A DNA stretch of 27,996 nucleotides from CALXSC01 sp964493475. GTDB lineage: Bacteria > Pseudomonadota > Alphaproteobacteria > Rickettsiales > UBA1997. The DNA is taken from positions 1 to 27,996 of the forward strand of contig CAZBNS010000010.1 of NCBI GenBank assembly GCA_964493475.1, in the 5' to 3' direction. The position numbers were made by a program, and so were the translations under genes. Each line of letters opens with the position of its first letter. The first letter of the stretch is position 1. The notes below the pieces were generated by a model, which was given only the letters and a program-made list of their open reading frames with translations, was not told the DNA's origin and did not search any database. Shown here piece after piece: positions 16,032-24,313 of the stretch.

Positions 16032-16415
16032 ATGAGACACGGGATGAGTGGTAGAAAATTAAATAGAACGAGTTCGCATAGAGGAGCTTTATTGGCAAAT
16101 TTAGCTAATTCTTTGTTAAAGCATGAGCAGATAAAGACAACTTTACCAAAAGCAAAAGAGTTAAAGCCTTTTGTTGAAAAAATGATAACTCTTGGTAAAA
16201 ATAATGATTTACACCATAGAAGACAAGCTATTTCCATTTTACAAGATTTGGAAGTTGTTGAAAAATTGTTTTCCGATCTTTCAAAAAGATATGAAAAAAG
16301 AAATGGTGGATATACTAGAATTATGAAATTCGGTTTTAGAAGTGGAGATTCCGCTCCTATGGCTATCATTGAATTAGTAGATAGAGTTGATGTAATTCAA
16401 GAATCAAATAATTAA
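16032..16415 (+). CDS. rplQ: 50S ribosomal protein L17
   Basis: A 127-residue L17 near the exit tunnel. MRHGMSGRKLNRTSSHRGAL opens it, then NSLLKHEQIKTTLPKAKELK and the terminal GDSAPMAIIELVD. It is the normal last gene of the alpha operon, but here rplS follows six bases later. Confidence 0.98.
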   Translation: MRHGMSGRKLNRTSSHRGALLANLANSLLKHEQIKTTLPKAKELKPFVEKMITLGKNNDLHHRRQAISILQDLEVVEKLFSDLSKRYEKRNGGYTRIMKFGFRSGDSAPMAIIELVDRVDVIQESNN

Positions 16416-16421
16416 TTTTAA

Positions 16422-16826
16422 ATGGGTAAGAAAATGAATTTATTAAATAAATTTAATGAAGCTAAGTCAAAAAAAACTGCTGAAAATAAGAAAAAATATA
16501 CTGAATTTGATGTTGGTGATAGTATAGCTGTCGCATACAGAATTTCTGAAGGTACAAATACTAGACTTCAAAGTTTTGAGGGTGTCGTTATCGCAAAAAG
16601 CAAGCAGCCTAACCACTATGATGCAAGTTTTGTTGTTAGAAAAATAAGTCATGAAATTGGGGTTGAAAGAAAATTTTTATTTCATTCTCCATTAGTAGAA
16701 GAAATCAATTTTATTAGAAAGGGAACTGTAAAAAGATCCAAGCTTTATTATTTAAGAGATTTAAAAGGTAAAGCTACAAGAATTAAGGAAAATTTAAAAT
16801 TTAAATCTAAAAAAGTTGCAGAATAA
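16422..16826 (+). CDS. rplS: 50S ribosomal protein L19
   Basis: A 134-residue L19 at the subunit interface. The conserved block is QSFEGVVIAKSK, then FVVRKISHEIGVERKFLFHS and KLYYLRDLKGKATRIKE. An in-frame ATG at 16434 (MNLLNKFNEAK) may be the true start, since neither has a clear Shine-Dalgarno sequence. In most bacteria rplS ends the rpsP-rimM-trmD operon; here it is the last gene of the S10-spc-alpha array, and the terminator follows it. Confidence 0.97.
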   Translation: MGKKMNLLNKFNEAKSKKTAENKKKYTEFDVGDSIAVAYRISEGTNTRLQSFEGVVIAKSKQPNHYDASFVVRKISHEIGVERKFLFHSPLVEEINFIRKGTVKRSKLYYLRDLKGKATRIKENLKFKSKKVAE

Positions 16827-16856
16827 ATAATTTTATACAATTAGTGTATTCTAAAT

Positions 16857-16886
16857 AAAAATTCACCGATTTAGTTGGTGATTTTT
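16857..16886 (+). terminator. Rho-independent terminator after rplS
   Basis: The arms aaaaattcacc and ggtgattttt pair with five strong pairs (TCACC/GGTGA) and an A/T extension broken by one mismatch. They flank the loop gatttagtt, and the downstream side is a T-run ending in tttttgtttt. The position, 31 bases after the rplS stop, suits the end of the whole ribosomal transcript. Confidence 0.75.
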
Positions 16887-17250
16887 GTTTTGTTAATTAT
16901 TCTGTAGTTCTTATTTATTTGTTGGTGTTCTTATATTTATTATAGTCTCCCTTTATTATTCGGTAAGGCTTAGCGAAGTCAAATATTATTGAGCAAAAAG
17001 ATGAATTATATAACAAATAAAATACCCTTATATTTTAGAATTATAAAATCTTGGAAAAACAAACTTATATTAAAATAAATTTTGACATTAGAATCCAATC
17101 ACTAAATCTTGCTATTAAAATATTTTACTCTTATAAAATATGCTACTGACTTTATGCCAAAGCAATAAAATGGAAAATTAATAAATTTTTATACTCCCGT
17201 CTTTTATTTATAAAATTAGTTTTTTTATTGGCTAAGAATTTTAAGTATAT
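16887..17250. other. Gene-free AT-rich interval
   Basis: No gene, tRNA or repeat of the families seen elsewhere could be recognised. The stretch before the portal gene lacks a clear ribosome site. A few TTGACA-like words occur (for example ttttgacatt near 17080), but without a matched -10 that I would defend. Confidence 0.5.
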
Positions 17251-18420
17251 ATGAATATAATAAAAAATATTTTTAAAGAAAAGAAATCTGATAGAAAAAT
17301 AAATGAAATTAAATCTTTTTACCAACCGCTTGGAAAGGCAATTTGGTCTGATAGAAATTACGAAATGTTTTCAAGAGAGGGTTATATAAAAAATGTTGTC
17401 GGCTATAAATGCATTTCAATGCTGGCAAGAAATGCCAGTTCTATCCAGTTTTTGCTATATAATAAAAAAACTAACGAGGAGATAAAAAATCATCCGCTAA
17501 TTGATTTGTTGAATAATCCAAATCCAATGCAAAACAGAATTGAATTTTTTGAAGCGTTGCATTCTTATAAGTTAATTTCTGGAAATAGTTTTGTAAAAGC
17601 AGTATTTTTAAGAAGTGAAAATTTCAAAAATCCAAAAGAATTATTTATTTTAAGGCCAGACAGAATGACTATAATAGCTGGAAACTCTGGCATTCCAGTA
17701 GGATATGAATATAGAGTTAACAATTCTAAAACAATGTTTTATGTAGATAAATTAACTGGTAAGTCCGAAATTTTACATGTTAAAAATTTCAATCCAGTTA
17801 ATGATTGGTATGGTTTATCACCTGTTGAGGCCGCTAGTTATGCTATAGATCAACATAATGAATCTTCAAAATGGAATCAAGCAATGCTGCAAAATGGAGC
17901 AAAACCAAGCGGAGCTTTAATTGTAAAAGGTGAGGGAGATAATTCGGCCTTTTTGAGCGACGATCAATTTGACAGGCTGAAAAGGCAGTTAAATGAAGAA
18001 TTTTCAGGAAGTGAGAACGTAGGAAAACCATTATTATTAGAAGGTGGTTTGGAATGGAAAGAAATGAGCTTAAGTCCTGCAGATATGGATTTTTTGGATT
18101 CAAAACATTCTTGCGCTAGAGATATAGCAATGGCTTTTGGTGTCCCATCCCAATTGCTCGGAATTCCCGGTGATAATACTTATAATAATTTAGCGGAAGC
18201 TAGATTGGCAATGTGGGAAGAAACTATTTTGCCGATGGTTGACAATATTTTGATTTCTCTCAACAATTGGCTAGTTCCAATGTTTGATGAAGACATTGAG
18301 TTATATTATGAAAAAGATTCTATTTCCGCTTTATCATCAAAACAAGAAAGTTTTTGGAACAAAATAGCTAATGCTGACTTTTTAAGCAATGAAGAAAAAA
18401 AGAAATTGCTAGATATGTGA
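17251..18420 (+). CDS. Phage portal protein, gene-transfer-agent type, orphan
   Basis: A 389-residue HK97-family portal. Portals form the dodecameric ring through which DNA enters the capsid. The segments GLSPVEAASYAIDQHNESSK, QNGAKPSGALIVKG, DQFDRLKRQLNEEFSG, and AMAFGVPSQLLGIPGDNTYN are the signature of the portal (gene 3) of Rhodobacter-type gene transfer agents, whose portal is about the same length. The frame is complete with no stops. No terminase, capsid or protease gene is near, so it is an orphan. In Rickettsiales, GTA-like genes are known to be scattered singly, and this fits. Conservation of an intact frame suggests selection or recent decay of neighbours; which one cannot be seen. 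Confidence 0.9.
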   Translation: MNIIKNIFKEKKSDRKINEIKSFYQPLGKAIWSDRNYEMFSREGYIKNVVGYKCISMLARNASSIQFLLYNKKTNEEIKNHPLIDLLNNPNPMQNRIEFFEALHSYKLISGNSFVKAVFLRSENFKNPKELFILRPDRMTIIAGNSGIPVGYEYRVNNSKTMFYVDKLTGKSEILHVKNFNPVNDWYGLSPVEAASYAIDQHNESSKWNQAMLQNGAKPSGALIVKGEGDNSAFLSDDQFDRLKRQLNEEFSGSENVGKPLLLEGGLEWKEMSLSPADMDFLDSKHSCARDIAMAFGVPSQLLGIPGDNTYNNLAEARLAMWEETILPMVDNILISLNNWLVPMFDEDIELYYEKDSISALSSKQESFWNKIANADFLSNEEKKKLLDM

Positions 18421-18486
18421 TCTGCTAGCATGACTTTCACAAGGCTTTTATCTACTAAGATGACTTTGCACAAGAGCTTTTATCGC
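18421..18486. repeat. Imperfect ~33-bp tandem duplication at a gene end
   Basis: On the plus strand atgactttcacaaggctttt and atgactttgcacaagagctt are near copies about 33 bases apart. One copy lies in the last codons of the HD-domain gene (KALVQSHLSR) and the other right after its stop. A local tandem duplication of the gene tail is the simplest reading. Confidence 0.6.
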
Positions 18487-19599
18487 ACATTGTGTAGCTA
18501 TGCTAGCCCATAAAATCCTATCCAAATCACATTGCTCTCTTTTTAATGGAGTTTCTGCCGCCACTGATACCTGTTTGTTAAAAACCTGGAAAACTCCAGG
18601 TTTCAATTCTGTATATTCTCTTTCATGCAATCCTTGATATATTACAGTTCCTAAATTATAGGCAAAATCACTAGCTCTTTGAATTTCCATAAAAATTCTC
18701 TTACATTCTGCATACGGTATAGGTTTTGGTATTATTTGCTCAACTTCTCTATATCCCAAAAATTCCATTAATTTATTAAAATTATCTTGTTTTAGACCTT
18801 CACTTTTAATTATATTTAATGTTTCTTTTAAATTAATAAAGCTGCTTTTTAACTCTTCTGTAATTTTAAAAGTATCTCCAAACCTATCTACCAACTCCGC
18901 AATAAAAGCTATCTGTATTTTGATGCAATTTAATTTTATTTCATTTGCAATTTCCGGATTCTTCAATACTAAAGGCAAAAATTGAAGTGAATATTTTATA
19001 TTTCGAGGATAAGAATTAAATATAACTTCTTTGGTAAAACTCGTTAAGTTCGGCCTTAAATATAATAAACTAGTCTCTAATTTTTCTAAAAATTGTATAA
19101 TATGGTTTCCTTCCAACAGAAAAGCCATTAAAATATTTTTTATAACTTCTTTAGTTTCTAAATGTTCAATCCTTTTATCTTCAATGGAGTTTAAGAACAA
19201 ACTTATCATAATTTGCGCCCCTTTATCATCTTGAAGCCCCTTATAAAGTTCTGCCAAAACTTTTTTATACCCAAGTCCTTCTAGTGTCTGAGCTAGTTCA
19301 TTTTTCGAACCTACTGATATATCGCCAAATGGCATTTCACAAATATCATGAAATAATGCTCCAAAAACATATTTTTCTGGCAGATTCATTATTTTAGCAA
19401 TCATTGCAACGGCAATTAGATGATTTACTAAAAATGATTGCCTACCAACTGTTGTTTCTTGTCCATCCCATCTAAGTCTTCTAATACTAAAAATTTTTAA
19501 AAAATAATTTTTTAAAAATTCATTACTTTCTATTATAATGGCAGTTTGTTCTGAAAGAAATATTCTTATTATTTTTATATCGAAATCTATTATTTCCAT
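18448..19599 (-). CDS. HD-domain phosphohydrolase, YfbR/HDDC2-like
   Basis: A 383-residue protein. An HD-type metal site is seen near the N-terminus: RRLRWDGQ at about 40-47, His60 in NHLIAVAMIAK, and His84-Asp85 in GALFHDICEMPFGDIS. The EMPFGDI segment after HD resembles nucleotidase-type HD proteins such as YfbR. The last metal ligand is not obvious. About 270 further residues are mainly helical and unrecognised. It converges with the portal gene at its 3' end and diverges from miaB. The substrate is unknown; a nucleotide or phosphate ester is the family expectation. Confidence 0.7.
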   Translation of the reverse strand: MEIIDFDIKIIRIFLSEQTAIIIESNEFLKNYFLKIFSIRRLRWDGQETTVGRQSFLVNHLIAVAMIAKIMNLPEKYVFGALFHDICEMPFGDISVGSKNELAQTLEGLGYKKVLAELYKGLQDDKGAQIMISLFLNSIEDKRIEHLETKEVIKNILMAFLLEGNHIIQFLEKLETSLLYLRPNLTSFTKEVIFNSYPRNIKYSLQFLPLVLKNPEIANEIKLNCIKIQIAFIAELVDRFGDTFKITEELKSSFINLKETLNIIKSEGLKQDNFNKLMEFLGYREVEQIIPKPIPYAECKRIFMEIQRASDFAYNLGTVIYQGLHEREYTELKPGVFQVFNKQVSVAAETPLKREQCDLDRILWASIATQCAIKALVQSHLSR

Positions 19600-19717
19600 T
19601 TTAGAAAATTATATTGTGTGTTATATAATATATCTTTTTTGCAATATTAGTCAATTTATTTTTTTCTTGCTATTATTTAGTTAAATAGTTAAATTTCTTT
19701 TAAAAATAAGGGTTTTT

Positions 19718-21007
19718 ATGAAAAAGGTTTTTGCTAAGAGTTTTGGCTGTCAAATGAATGTTTACGACACTTCAAGAATGATTGATATAATGAAAAATGA
19801 CGACTATGAAGAAACCAAAAATATGGACGATGCCGATTTAATTATCATAAATACTTGCAGCATTAGAGAAAAAGCTAAAGAAAAAATATTTTCAGAATTG
19901 GGAAGAATTAAAGAAATTAATAAAGGCAAAGCAACAGTTGTTGTAGCTGGCTGTGTAGCCCAAACATCAGCTGACGAAATCAGAAAAAGAATGAAAATAG
20001 TTGATATAATTGTCGGACCAGCTTCATATCATAAATTACCAGAACTTATTAGAGCTAAAAGCGGTGTAAAGTTAGATTTTTTAGCAGAGGAAAAATTTAA
20101 AAGCCTGCCGCAAGCTAGAATTATAAGGGGCGTGAGTGAATTGATTGCAGTTCAGGAAGGCTGCGATAAATTTTGCTCTTATTGCATTGTTCCATTTACA
20201 CGAGGTAGAGAATATTCACGAAATTTTAATCAAATTGTTGATGAAGCTAAAGTTTTGAGAGATAGCGGAATTAAAGAAATTACACTTTTAGGCCAAAATG
20301 TTGATAACTATAATTTTGAAGGGAAAAAACTCTCGGATTTAATTTTTGAAGTTTCAAAAATTGAAGGCATTGAAAGAATTAGATATATGACAAGTTATCC
20401 AAGCCAAGTCAACCAAGATTTAATTGACGCCCACAGAGACATTCAAAAACTCATGCCATTTATTCATTTGCCAATTCAAAGTGGATCCAACAAAATATTA
20501 AAAGCAATGAATAGAAAATATACCGTGGAACAATATTTGAATGTTGTGGATAAATTAAGAAAATCAAGGCCAGATATTGCAATTTCTTCAGATTTTATAG
20601 TTGGTTTTGCGGGCGAAACTGATAAAGATTTTGAAGAAACTTTAGAAATATGCAGAAAAGTCAATTATGCTACAAGTTTTTCATTCAAATATAGTATCAG
20701 GCCAGGAACCGCAGGCGAAAAAATGCAAAATCAAGTAGACGAAAAAGTTAAAAGTGAAAGACTTGACATTTTACAGGAATTGCTGGAAAAGCAACAAGAG
20801 AACTTCAATCAAAGCAAACTAGGAGAGGATTTAGATGTGTTAATTGAAAGTTTGTCTGATAGAAATGACGGTAGTTATTTTGGCAAAAGTCCTTATTTGC
20901 AGACTGTTCTTGTTAATAGTTTGAATAAAGATTTAGTTGGAAAAATTGTAAAGGTTTGCATTGATAAAGCTGGAATGAAACTTCTTGAAGCAAAAAATTT
21001 GTTATGA
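19718..21007 (+). CDS. miaB: tRNA-2-methylthio-N6-dimethylallyladenosine synthase MiaB
   Basis: A 429-residue radical-SAM methylthiotransferase that adds a methylthio group to i6A37 in tRNAs reading UNN codons. The three N-terminal cluster cysteines are Cys11 (SFGCQMN), Cys47 (NTCSIREKA) and Cys79 (AGCVAQ). The radical-SAM CxxxCxxC is Cys149, Cys153, Cys156 in EGCDKFCSYCIVPFTRG. Later motifs are LGQNVDNY, HLPIQSGSNKILKAMNR, and DFIVGFAGET, with a C-terminal TRAM-like part. It stands alone, with divergent HD gene upstream. Confidence 0.97.
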   Translation: MKKVFAKSFGCQMNVYDTSRMIDIMKNDDYEETKNMDDADLIIINTCSIREKAKEKIFSELGRIKEINKGKATVVVAGCVAQTSADEIRKRMKIVDIIVGPASYHKLPELIRAKSGVKLDFLAEEKFKSLPQARIIRGVSELIAVQEGCDKFCSYCIVPFTRGREYSRNFNQIVDEAKVLRDSGIKEITLLGQNVDNYNFEGKKLSDLIFEVSKIEGIERIRYMTSYPSQVNQDLIDAHRDIQKLMPFIHLPIQSGSNKILKAMNRKYTVEQYLNVVDKLRKSRPDIAISSDFIVGFAGETDKDFEETLEICRKVNYATSFSFKYSIRPGTAGEKMQNQVDEKVKSERLDILQELLEKQQENFNQSKLGEDLDVLIESLSDRNDGSYFGKSPYLQTVLVNSLNKDLVGKIVKVCIDKAGMKLLEAKNLL

Positions 21008-21068
21008 ATGAATTTTTCAATTTTGATATTTTTAAAATTTTTTGCAGTTTAGATTTAGCTTAATTTGT

Positions 21069-21210
21069 AGCTCCCCTTTGTCCTTCGGACATTTCCCCTC
21101 AAGGAGGGGAAAGATTTTGGGCAGTGGTTAAGAAAAAATAGTTCAACAATCCAGAACAATCTTTCCCATCCTTGAGGGGAAATGTCAACGGAGTTGACAA
21201 AGAGGAGCCA
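21069..21210. repeat. Large imperfect inverted repeat (MITE-like)
   Basis: The left arm (21069-21118, agctcccctttgtccttcgg onward) pairs with the right arm (21151-21210, ending ggggaaatgtcaac...gaggagcc). The spacer is about 32 bases. Each arm contains its own small palindrome, gtccttcggac or gtcaacggagttgac. A related half copy lies at 613-648. No gene lies between miaB and secB, and the hairpin could also end miaB transcription. Confidence 0.8.
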
Positions 21211-21345
21211 TAGAACAATTGGCAAAAAGGGCTGTTCATAATTACATCAAAAAACTTAAAATATATAATTAAATATAATTGCTTTTTATTGTATTTTTAT
21301 TTTTTATTTATTATATTAAGCACAATATTACACATATAAAAACCT

Positions 21346-21816
21346 ATGGCAAAAACAGAAAAAAAAACAGAAGAAACCAAAAAAGTTATTGAGGTTTTAA
21401 CAAATGGCCAATACATAAAAGATTTATCATTTGAAAATCCGGAAGCGCCAAAAATATATATTGAAAAAGGACTAAAACCAGAAATAAAAGTTTCTGTAGA
21501 CATTAACATCGCAAAATTACAAGAACAAACATATGAAGTTGAACTTGCAATCAATGCAACTTCCACATTTGAAAAAAAAGTGATGTTTATCGCAGAGTTG
21601 ACTTACGCCGGAATTTTTACAATAAAAAATTCTATAGATGAAGAAGAACTAAAAAAAGTCCTATTTATCTATTGCCCTTCCCTATTGTTCCCGTTTGCAA
21701 GGAGAATTATATCAGACACAACTAGAGACGCATCTTTTCCGCCTTTAATGCTTGATACTATTAACTTTGCGTCTTTATATGAAGCTAAAAAAGACTCAAT
21801 AACAAAAACAAAATAA
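21346..21816 (+). CDS. secB: Protein-export chaperone SecB
   Basis: A 156-residue SecB, which holds preproteins unfolded and hands them to SecA. The family features are VLTNGQYIKDLSFENPEAP near the start and CPSLLFPFARRIISDTTRDA followed by FPPLMLDTINFASLY near the end. The basic, glutamate-rich N-terminal extension is as in alphaproteobacteria. It overlaps the response-regulator gene by one base (TAATG), so the two are probably cotranscribed and translationally coupled. Confidence 0.96.
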   Translation: MAKTEKKTEETKKVIEVLTNGQYIKDLSFENPEAPKIYIEKGLKPEIKVSVDINIAKLQEQTYEVELAINATSTFEKKVMFIAELTYAGIFTIKNSIDEEELKKVLFIYCPSLLFPFARRIISDTTRDASFPPLMLDTINFASLYEAKKDSITKTK

Positions 21817-22481
21817 TGGATAAAAAAAGCAAAATACTAGTAGTAGACGATGATAAAAGAATAAGAGAGTTATTACAACAATTGCTTGAAAAAAATGGAT
21901 TTATTGCTAGTATTAGTGCTAATGCAGACGAAGCACGAGAACAATTAAATAAAACCAATTTTGACTTATTAGTGCTTGATTTAATGATGCCAAATGAATC
22001 CGGAATTCAATTTTTAACTGATTTACGAATAAATGAAAATAATAATATTCCGGCTATTATGTTGACGGCCATGGGAGATATTGACAATAAAATTCAATGC
22101 TTTGAAAATGGCTGCAATGATTATCTTGTAAAACCATTTGAACCAAAAGAATTAATTTTAAGAATTAATAATTTACTCAAAAAAAATGCCAGCAACGCAA
22201 TAATATGTGAATTTGGCGATTTTATATTTGATTTTAATAAACAAATCTTAACAAAAAATAGTGAAATCATATACTTAACGGATATTGAAACAAAGTTATT
22301 AAATCTTTTTTGCAAGAATATAAATAAAGCGTTAAGTAGAGAAGACTTGCTTTTTGATGAACTAAATGAAAGAAGCATAGATGTTTCGATAGCAAGGCTA
22401 AGAAAAAAAATTGAATTAAATTCTAGAACTCCTAAGCATTTGAGAACCGTAAGGCATAAAGGATATATTCTTAATAATTAA
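21816..22481 (+). CDS. OmpR-family DNA-binding response regulator
   Basis: A 221-residue two-domain regulator. The receiver domain (1-120) has the acidic triad around Asp11-13, the phosphorylation site Asp55 in LLVLDLMMPNE, Thr84, and Lys106 in YLVKPFEPKEL. The winged-helix DNA-binding domain (about 125-221) shows LTDIETKLLNLF, SIDVSIARLRKKIE, and LRTVRHKGYIL. All receiver key residues are present. No histidine kinase gene is adjacent. The start lies inside the secB stop, so it depends on secB translation. Targets are not visible. Confidence 0.93.
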   Translation: MDKKSKILVVDDDKRIRELLQQLLEKNGFIASISANADEAREQLNKTNFDLLVLDLMMPNESGIQFLTDLRINENNNIPAIMLTAMGDIDNKIQCFENGCNDYLVKPFEPKELILRINNLLKKNASNAIICEFGDFIFDFNKQILTKNSEIIYLTDIETKLLNLFCKNINKALSREDLLFDELNERSIDVSIARLRKKIELNSRTPKHLRTVRHKGYILNN

Positions 22482-22563
22482 TCACCTATAAAAACTAAGT
22501 TATTTGAAGTTCAGATGACTACAATTTGAGAAGATGAAGTTTGTGAAAAAATAATAGGATTTT

Positions 22564-22620
22564 GTTGCAACATCGCTTGGATTCCCGCTGGAGTTTATCC
22601 TCACGAAAGTGGGGACGGGA
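22564..22620. repeat. Palindromic intergenic repeat (RPE-like), second copy
   Basis: It shares gcaacatcgcttggattccc exactly with the element at 2862-2932. The attcccg arm pairs with cgggaat, and an inner tcctcac-gaaa-gtgggga hairpin sits between. It lies immediately beside the end of the broken transposase, followed by tgtcaactatttcgttgaca (22629-22648), another short hairpin seen again at the window end. Confidence 0.65.
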
Positions 22621-22630
22621 ATTGTAAATG

Positions 22631-23016
22631 TCAACTATTTCGTTGACAAAATTCCAAAAACTCTTTTGGTGTTTTTCCATCTAAAGATGTATGCTTTTTG
22701 TATTCATTAAAATATATATTATATTTCATTAATTCTTCTCTTAAATGTATTTCATTATCAAATACCATGTTATCTAATAATTCATTATTTATTATTCTCC
22801 ATACTCTTTCTATTTTTCCATTTGTTTGTGGATGTGCGGGTTTGGTATATATATATGTTTTATATTTAATTCTTTTAATAATCTTTCGAATGGATGTGTA
22901 TTTTTATTTTTTGTTGTTTTTCCACTTCCAAATTCACTTCCATTATCACTAAGTATTTCTTTAAATTCTATTTTGTAAATATTTCTTAAGAAATTTGAAT
23001 TAAATATAAATGTTCT
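22631..23016 (-). pseudogene. Integrase-type (rve) transposase fragment, IS481-like, frameshifted
   Basis: On the minus strand one frame reads EILSDNGSEFGSGKTT and on to LLKELN, holding the second catalytic Asp region (SDNG). After an (AT)n run at 22846-22857 the frame shifts to KPAHPQTNGKIERVWRIINN and ends HTSLDGKTPKEFLEFC before a TGA at 22631. This is the C-terminal half of an integrase-core transposase. The N-terminal half, with the first catalytic Asp, is missing upstream, where stops appear. Terminal repeats of the element were not found. Confidence 0.85.
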
Positions 23017-23278
23017 TTAATCAATTACATAAGTTGTCATTTATTTAAAATACACTAACGCTTTTGTAATCAGCTTTTATGATAATTCTCTGAGTTGTCC
23101 GCATACATTGGATTCAATAGAATTATAAGAGGTGTCCCTGCTAAGGATTCTTTGCTCAAGATAAGTTTAGGATGGGGAAGACAAGAAAGCAAGGGGAATA
23201 TCTGTTAATTGTTTACTTATAATAAAAACAAATAATTAACATATATAGATTTATTTTAAAATGAAAGCTAGTTGTATA
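23017..23278. other. Gene-free interval, possible degraded mobile DNA
   Basis: No intact gene. Around 23120-23190 a plus-strand frame reads GVPAKDSLLKISLGWGRQ before stopping; I do not recognise it. The position beside a dead transposase suggests more mobile-element debris. Confidence 0.4.
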
Positions 23279-24313
23279 CTACAATATGTTTTTCTGATAC
23301 CTTATAATTTTTAAATCACAAGAGATGCTATATAATTTTTTAATTCTACTTATTCCCTCATTTATATATCGCAGTTTTAACTTATTACCTCCATTTTTTA
23401 CAATATTTATTCTTTCTTTATATAAATTTTTAAATGATATTTTAAAAAGTTTTATTACTTTGTTTTTTATAAAATTTTCATTGTACAACTCTAAAATTTT
23501 AATAAAAACGTCATACATTGAAACTGAACATACATTGTTTTTAAAAAATGGACAGCCATAACTGCCCAAATTTTCTATCCAACCATGCTGAGATTGTCCT
23601 AAACATAAGACGTCAATCAATAGCTTGCTTGATTTTATATATTCAAACAAAACATACTCTCCCACTTTAATTGGTTTAAAAATTGTAGATTCAGTTATGT
23701 TGTCTATATTAAATTTAAACAAACTGCAAAAATCCGAACCTGTTTTTCTTTTCCAAAATTCATTTGCTGAAAAGTCAACTAAATATGCGTTATCAGTAGC
23801 TAAATCAACAACAATATTCTCTGGTTTTAAATCAAAATAATTAAATATTAGCGACTTTACAAATATTTTCAAAATAGAGTTTAAAATATTTTGCCGCTTC
23901 AGTAAGTTATCAATATTATATTTATTAATCATTAATGTTAATTTTTCAAAATTTTTTGCTATCTGAAAACTTGATATAATTACAAATCCATAATTGGCAT
24001 TATGGGATATCAAAAAAATAACTGAAGTGAGTTCCGATAATAAATTGGAAGTGTATACTTCAGAAAATCTTACATATAAATACTTAATATCAACTATCTT
24101 TAAAAAAATTCTATCATTTTTATCATTTATTAGGATTAGACCATTTTCAAAACCATCATTTTTTTCTTTAACATCTACTACTGATAACCTATGTTTATTT
24201 ATATGAAAAATTACAGATTTTACCGCATTATCTAACTTTGTTAAATTGGCTTGCCATAAATCTTTTTGTTTGAAAAAAATATTCAAGATTTTATTTTTGA
24301 TCTCTGTATTCAT
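23279..24313 (-). CDS. Protein-kinase-like protein, function unknown
   Basis: A 344-residue protein of unrecognised family. At 158-170 it reads FNYFDLKPENIVVD, which matches a kinase catalytic loop with Asp161, Lys163 and Asn166. Ten residues on, LVDFS (178-182) resembles the DFG metal-binding motif with Ser in place of Gly. RIFLKIVD (69-75) could supply the ATP-binding lysine (Lys72) and Glu94 its partner, but no glycine-rich loop is clear. A cysteine pair (Cys254, Cys262) lies in YGCPFFKNNVCSV. No membrane segment or signal peptide is visible. It overlaps the HD-domain gene upstream by 23 bases, so the two form one translation-coupled unit. Candidates are a eukaryotic-type Ser/Thr kinase, a small-molecule phosphotransferase, or a pseudokinase. 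Confidence 0.6.
   Translation of the reverse strand: MNTEIKNKILNIFFKQKDLWQANLTKLDNAVKSVIFHINKHRLSVVDVKEKNDGFENGLILINDKNDRIFLKIVDIKYLYVRFSEVYTSNLLSELTSVIFLISHNANYGFVIISSFQIAKNFEKLTLMINKYNIDNLLKRQNILNSILKIFVKSLIFNYFDLKPENIVVDLATDNAYLVDFSANEFWKRKTGSDFCSLFKFNIDNITESTIFKPIKVGEYVLFEYIKSSKLLIDVLCLGQSQHGWIENLGSYGCPFFKNNVCSVSMYDVFIKILELYNENFIKNKVIKLFKISFKNLYKERINIVKNGGNKLKLRYINEGISRIKKLYSISCDLKIIRYQKNIL

Noticed and set aside
15782..16369. 195-residue minus-strand frame
   Set aside because: It lies opposite the end of rpoA and most of rplQ, both certain genes, and is low-complexity.
22698..22952. 84-residue plus-strand hydrophobic frame
   Set aside because: It is antisense to the transposase remnant; the minus strand reads as an integrase core.
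23994..24206. Plus-strand frames over the kinase-like gene
   Set aside because: The minus strand carries the motif-bearing long frame; the plus frames show no features.
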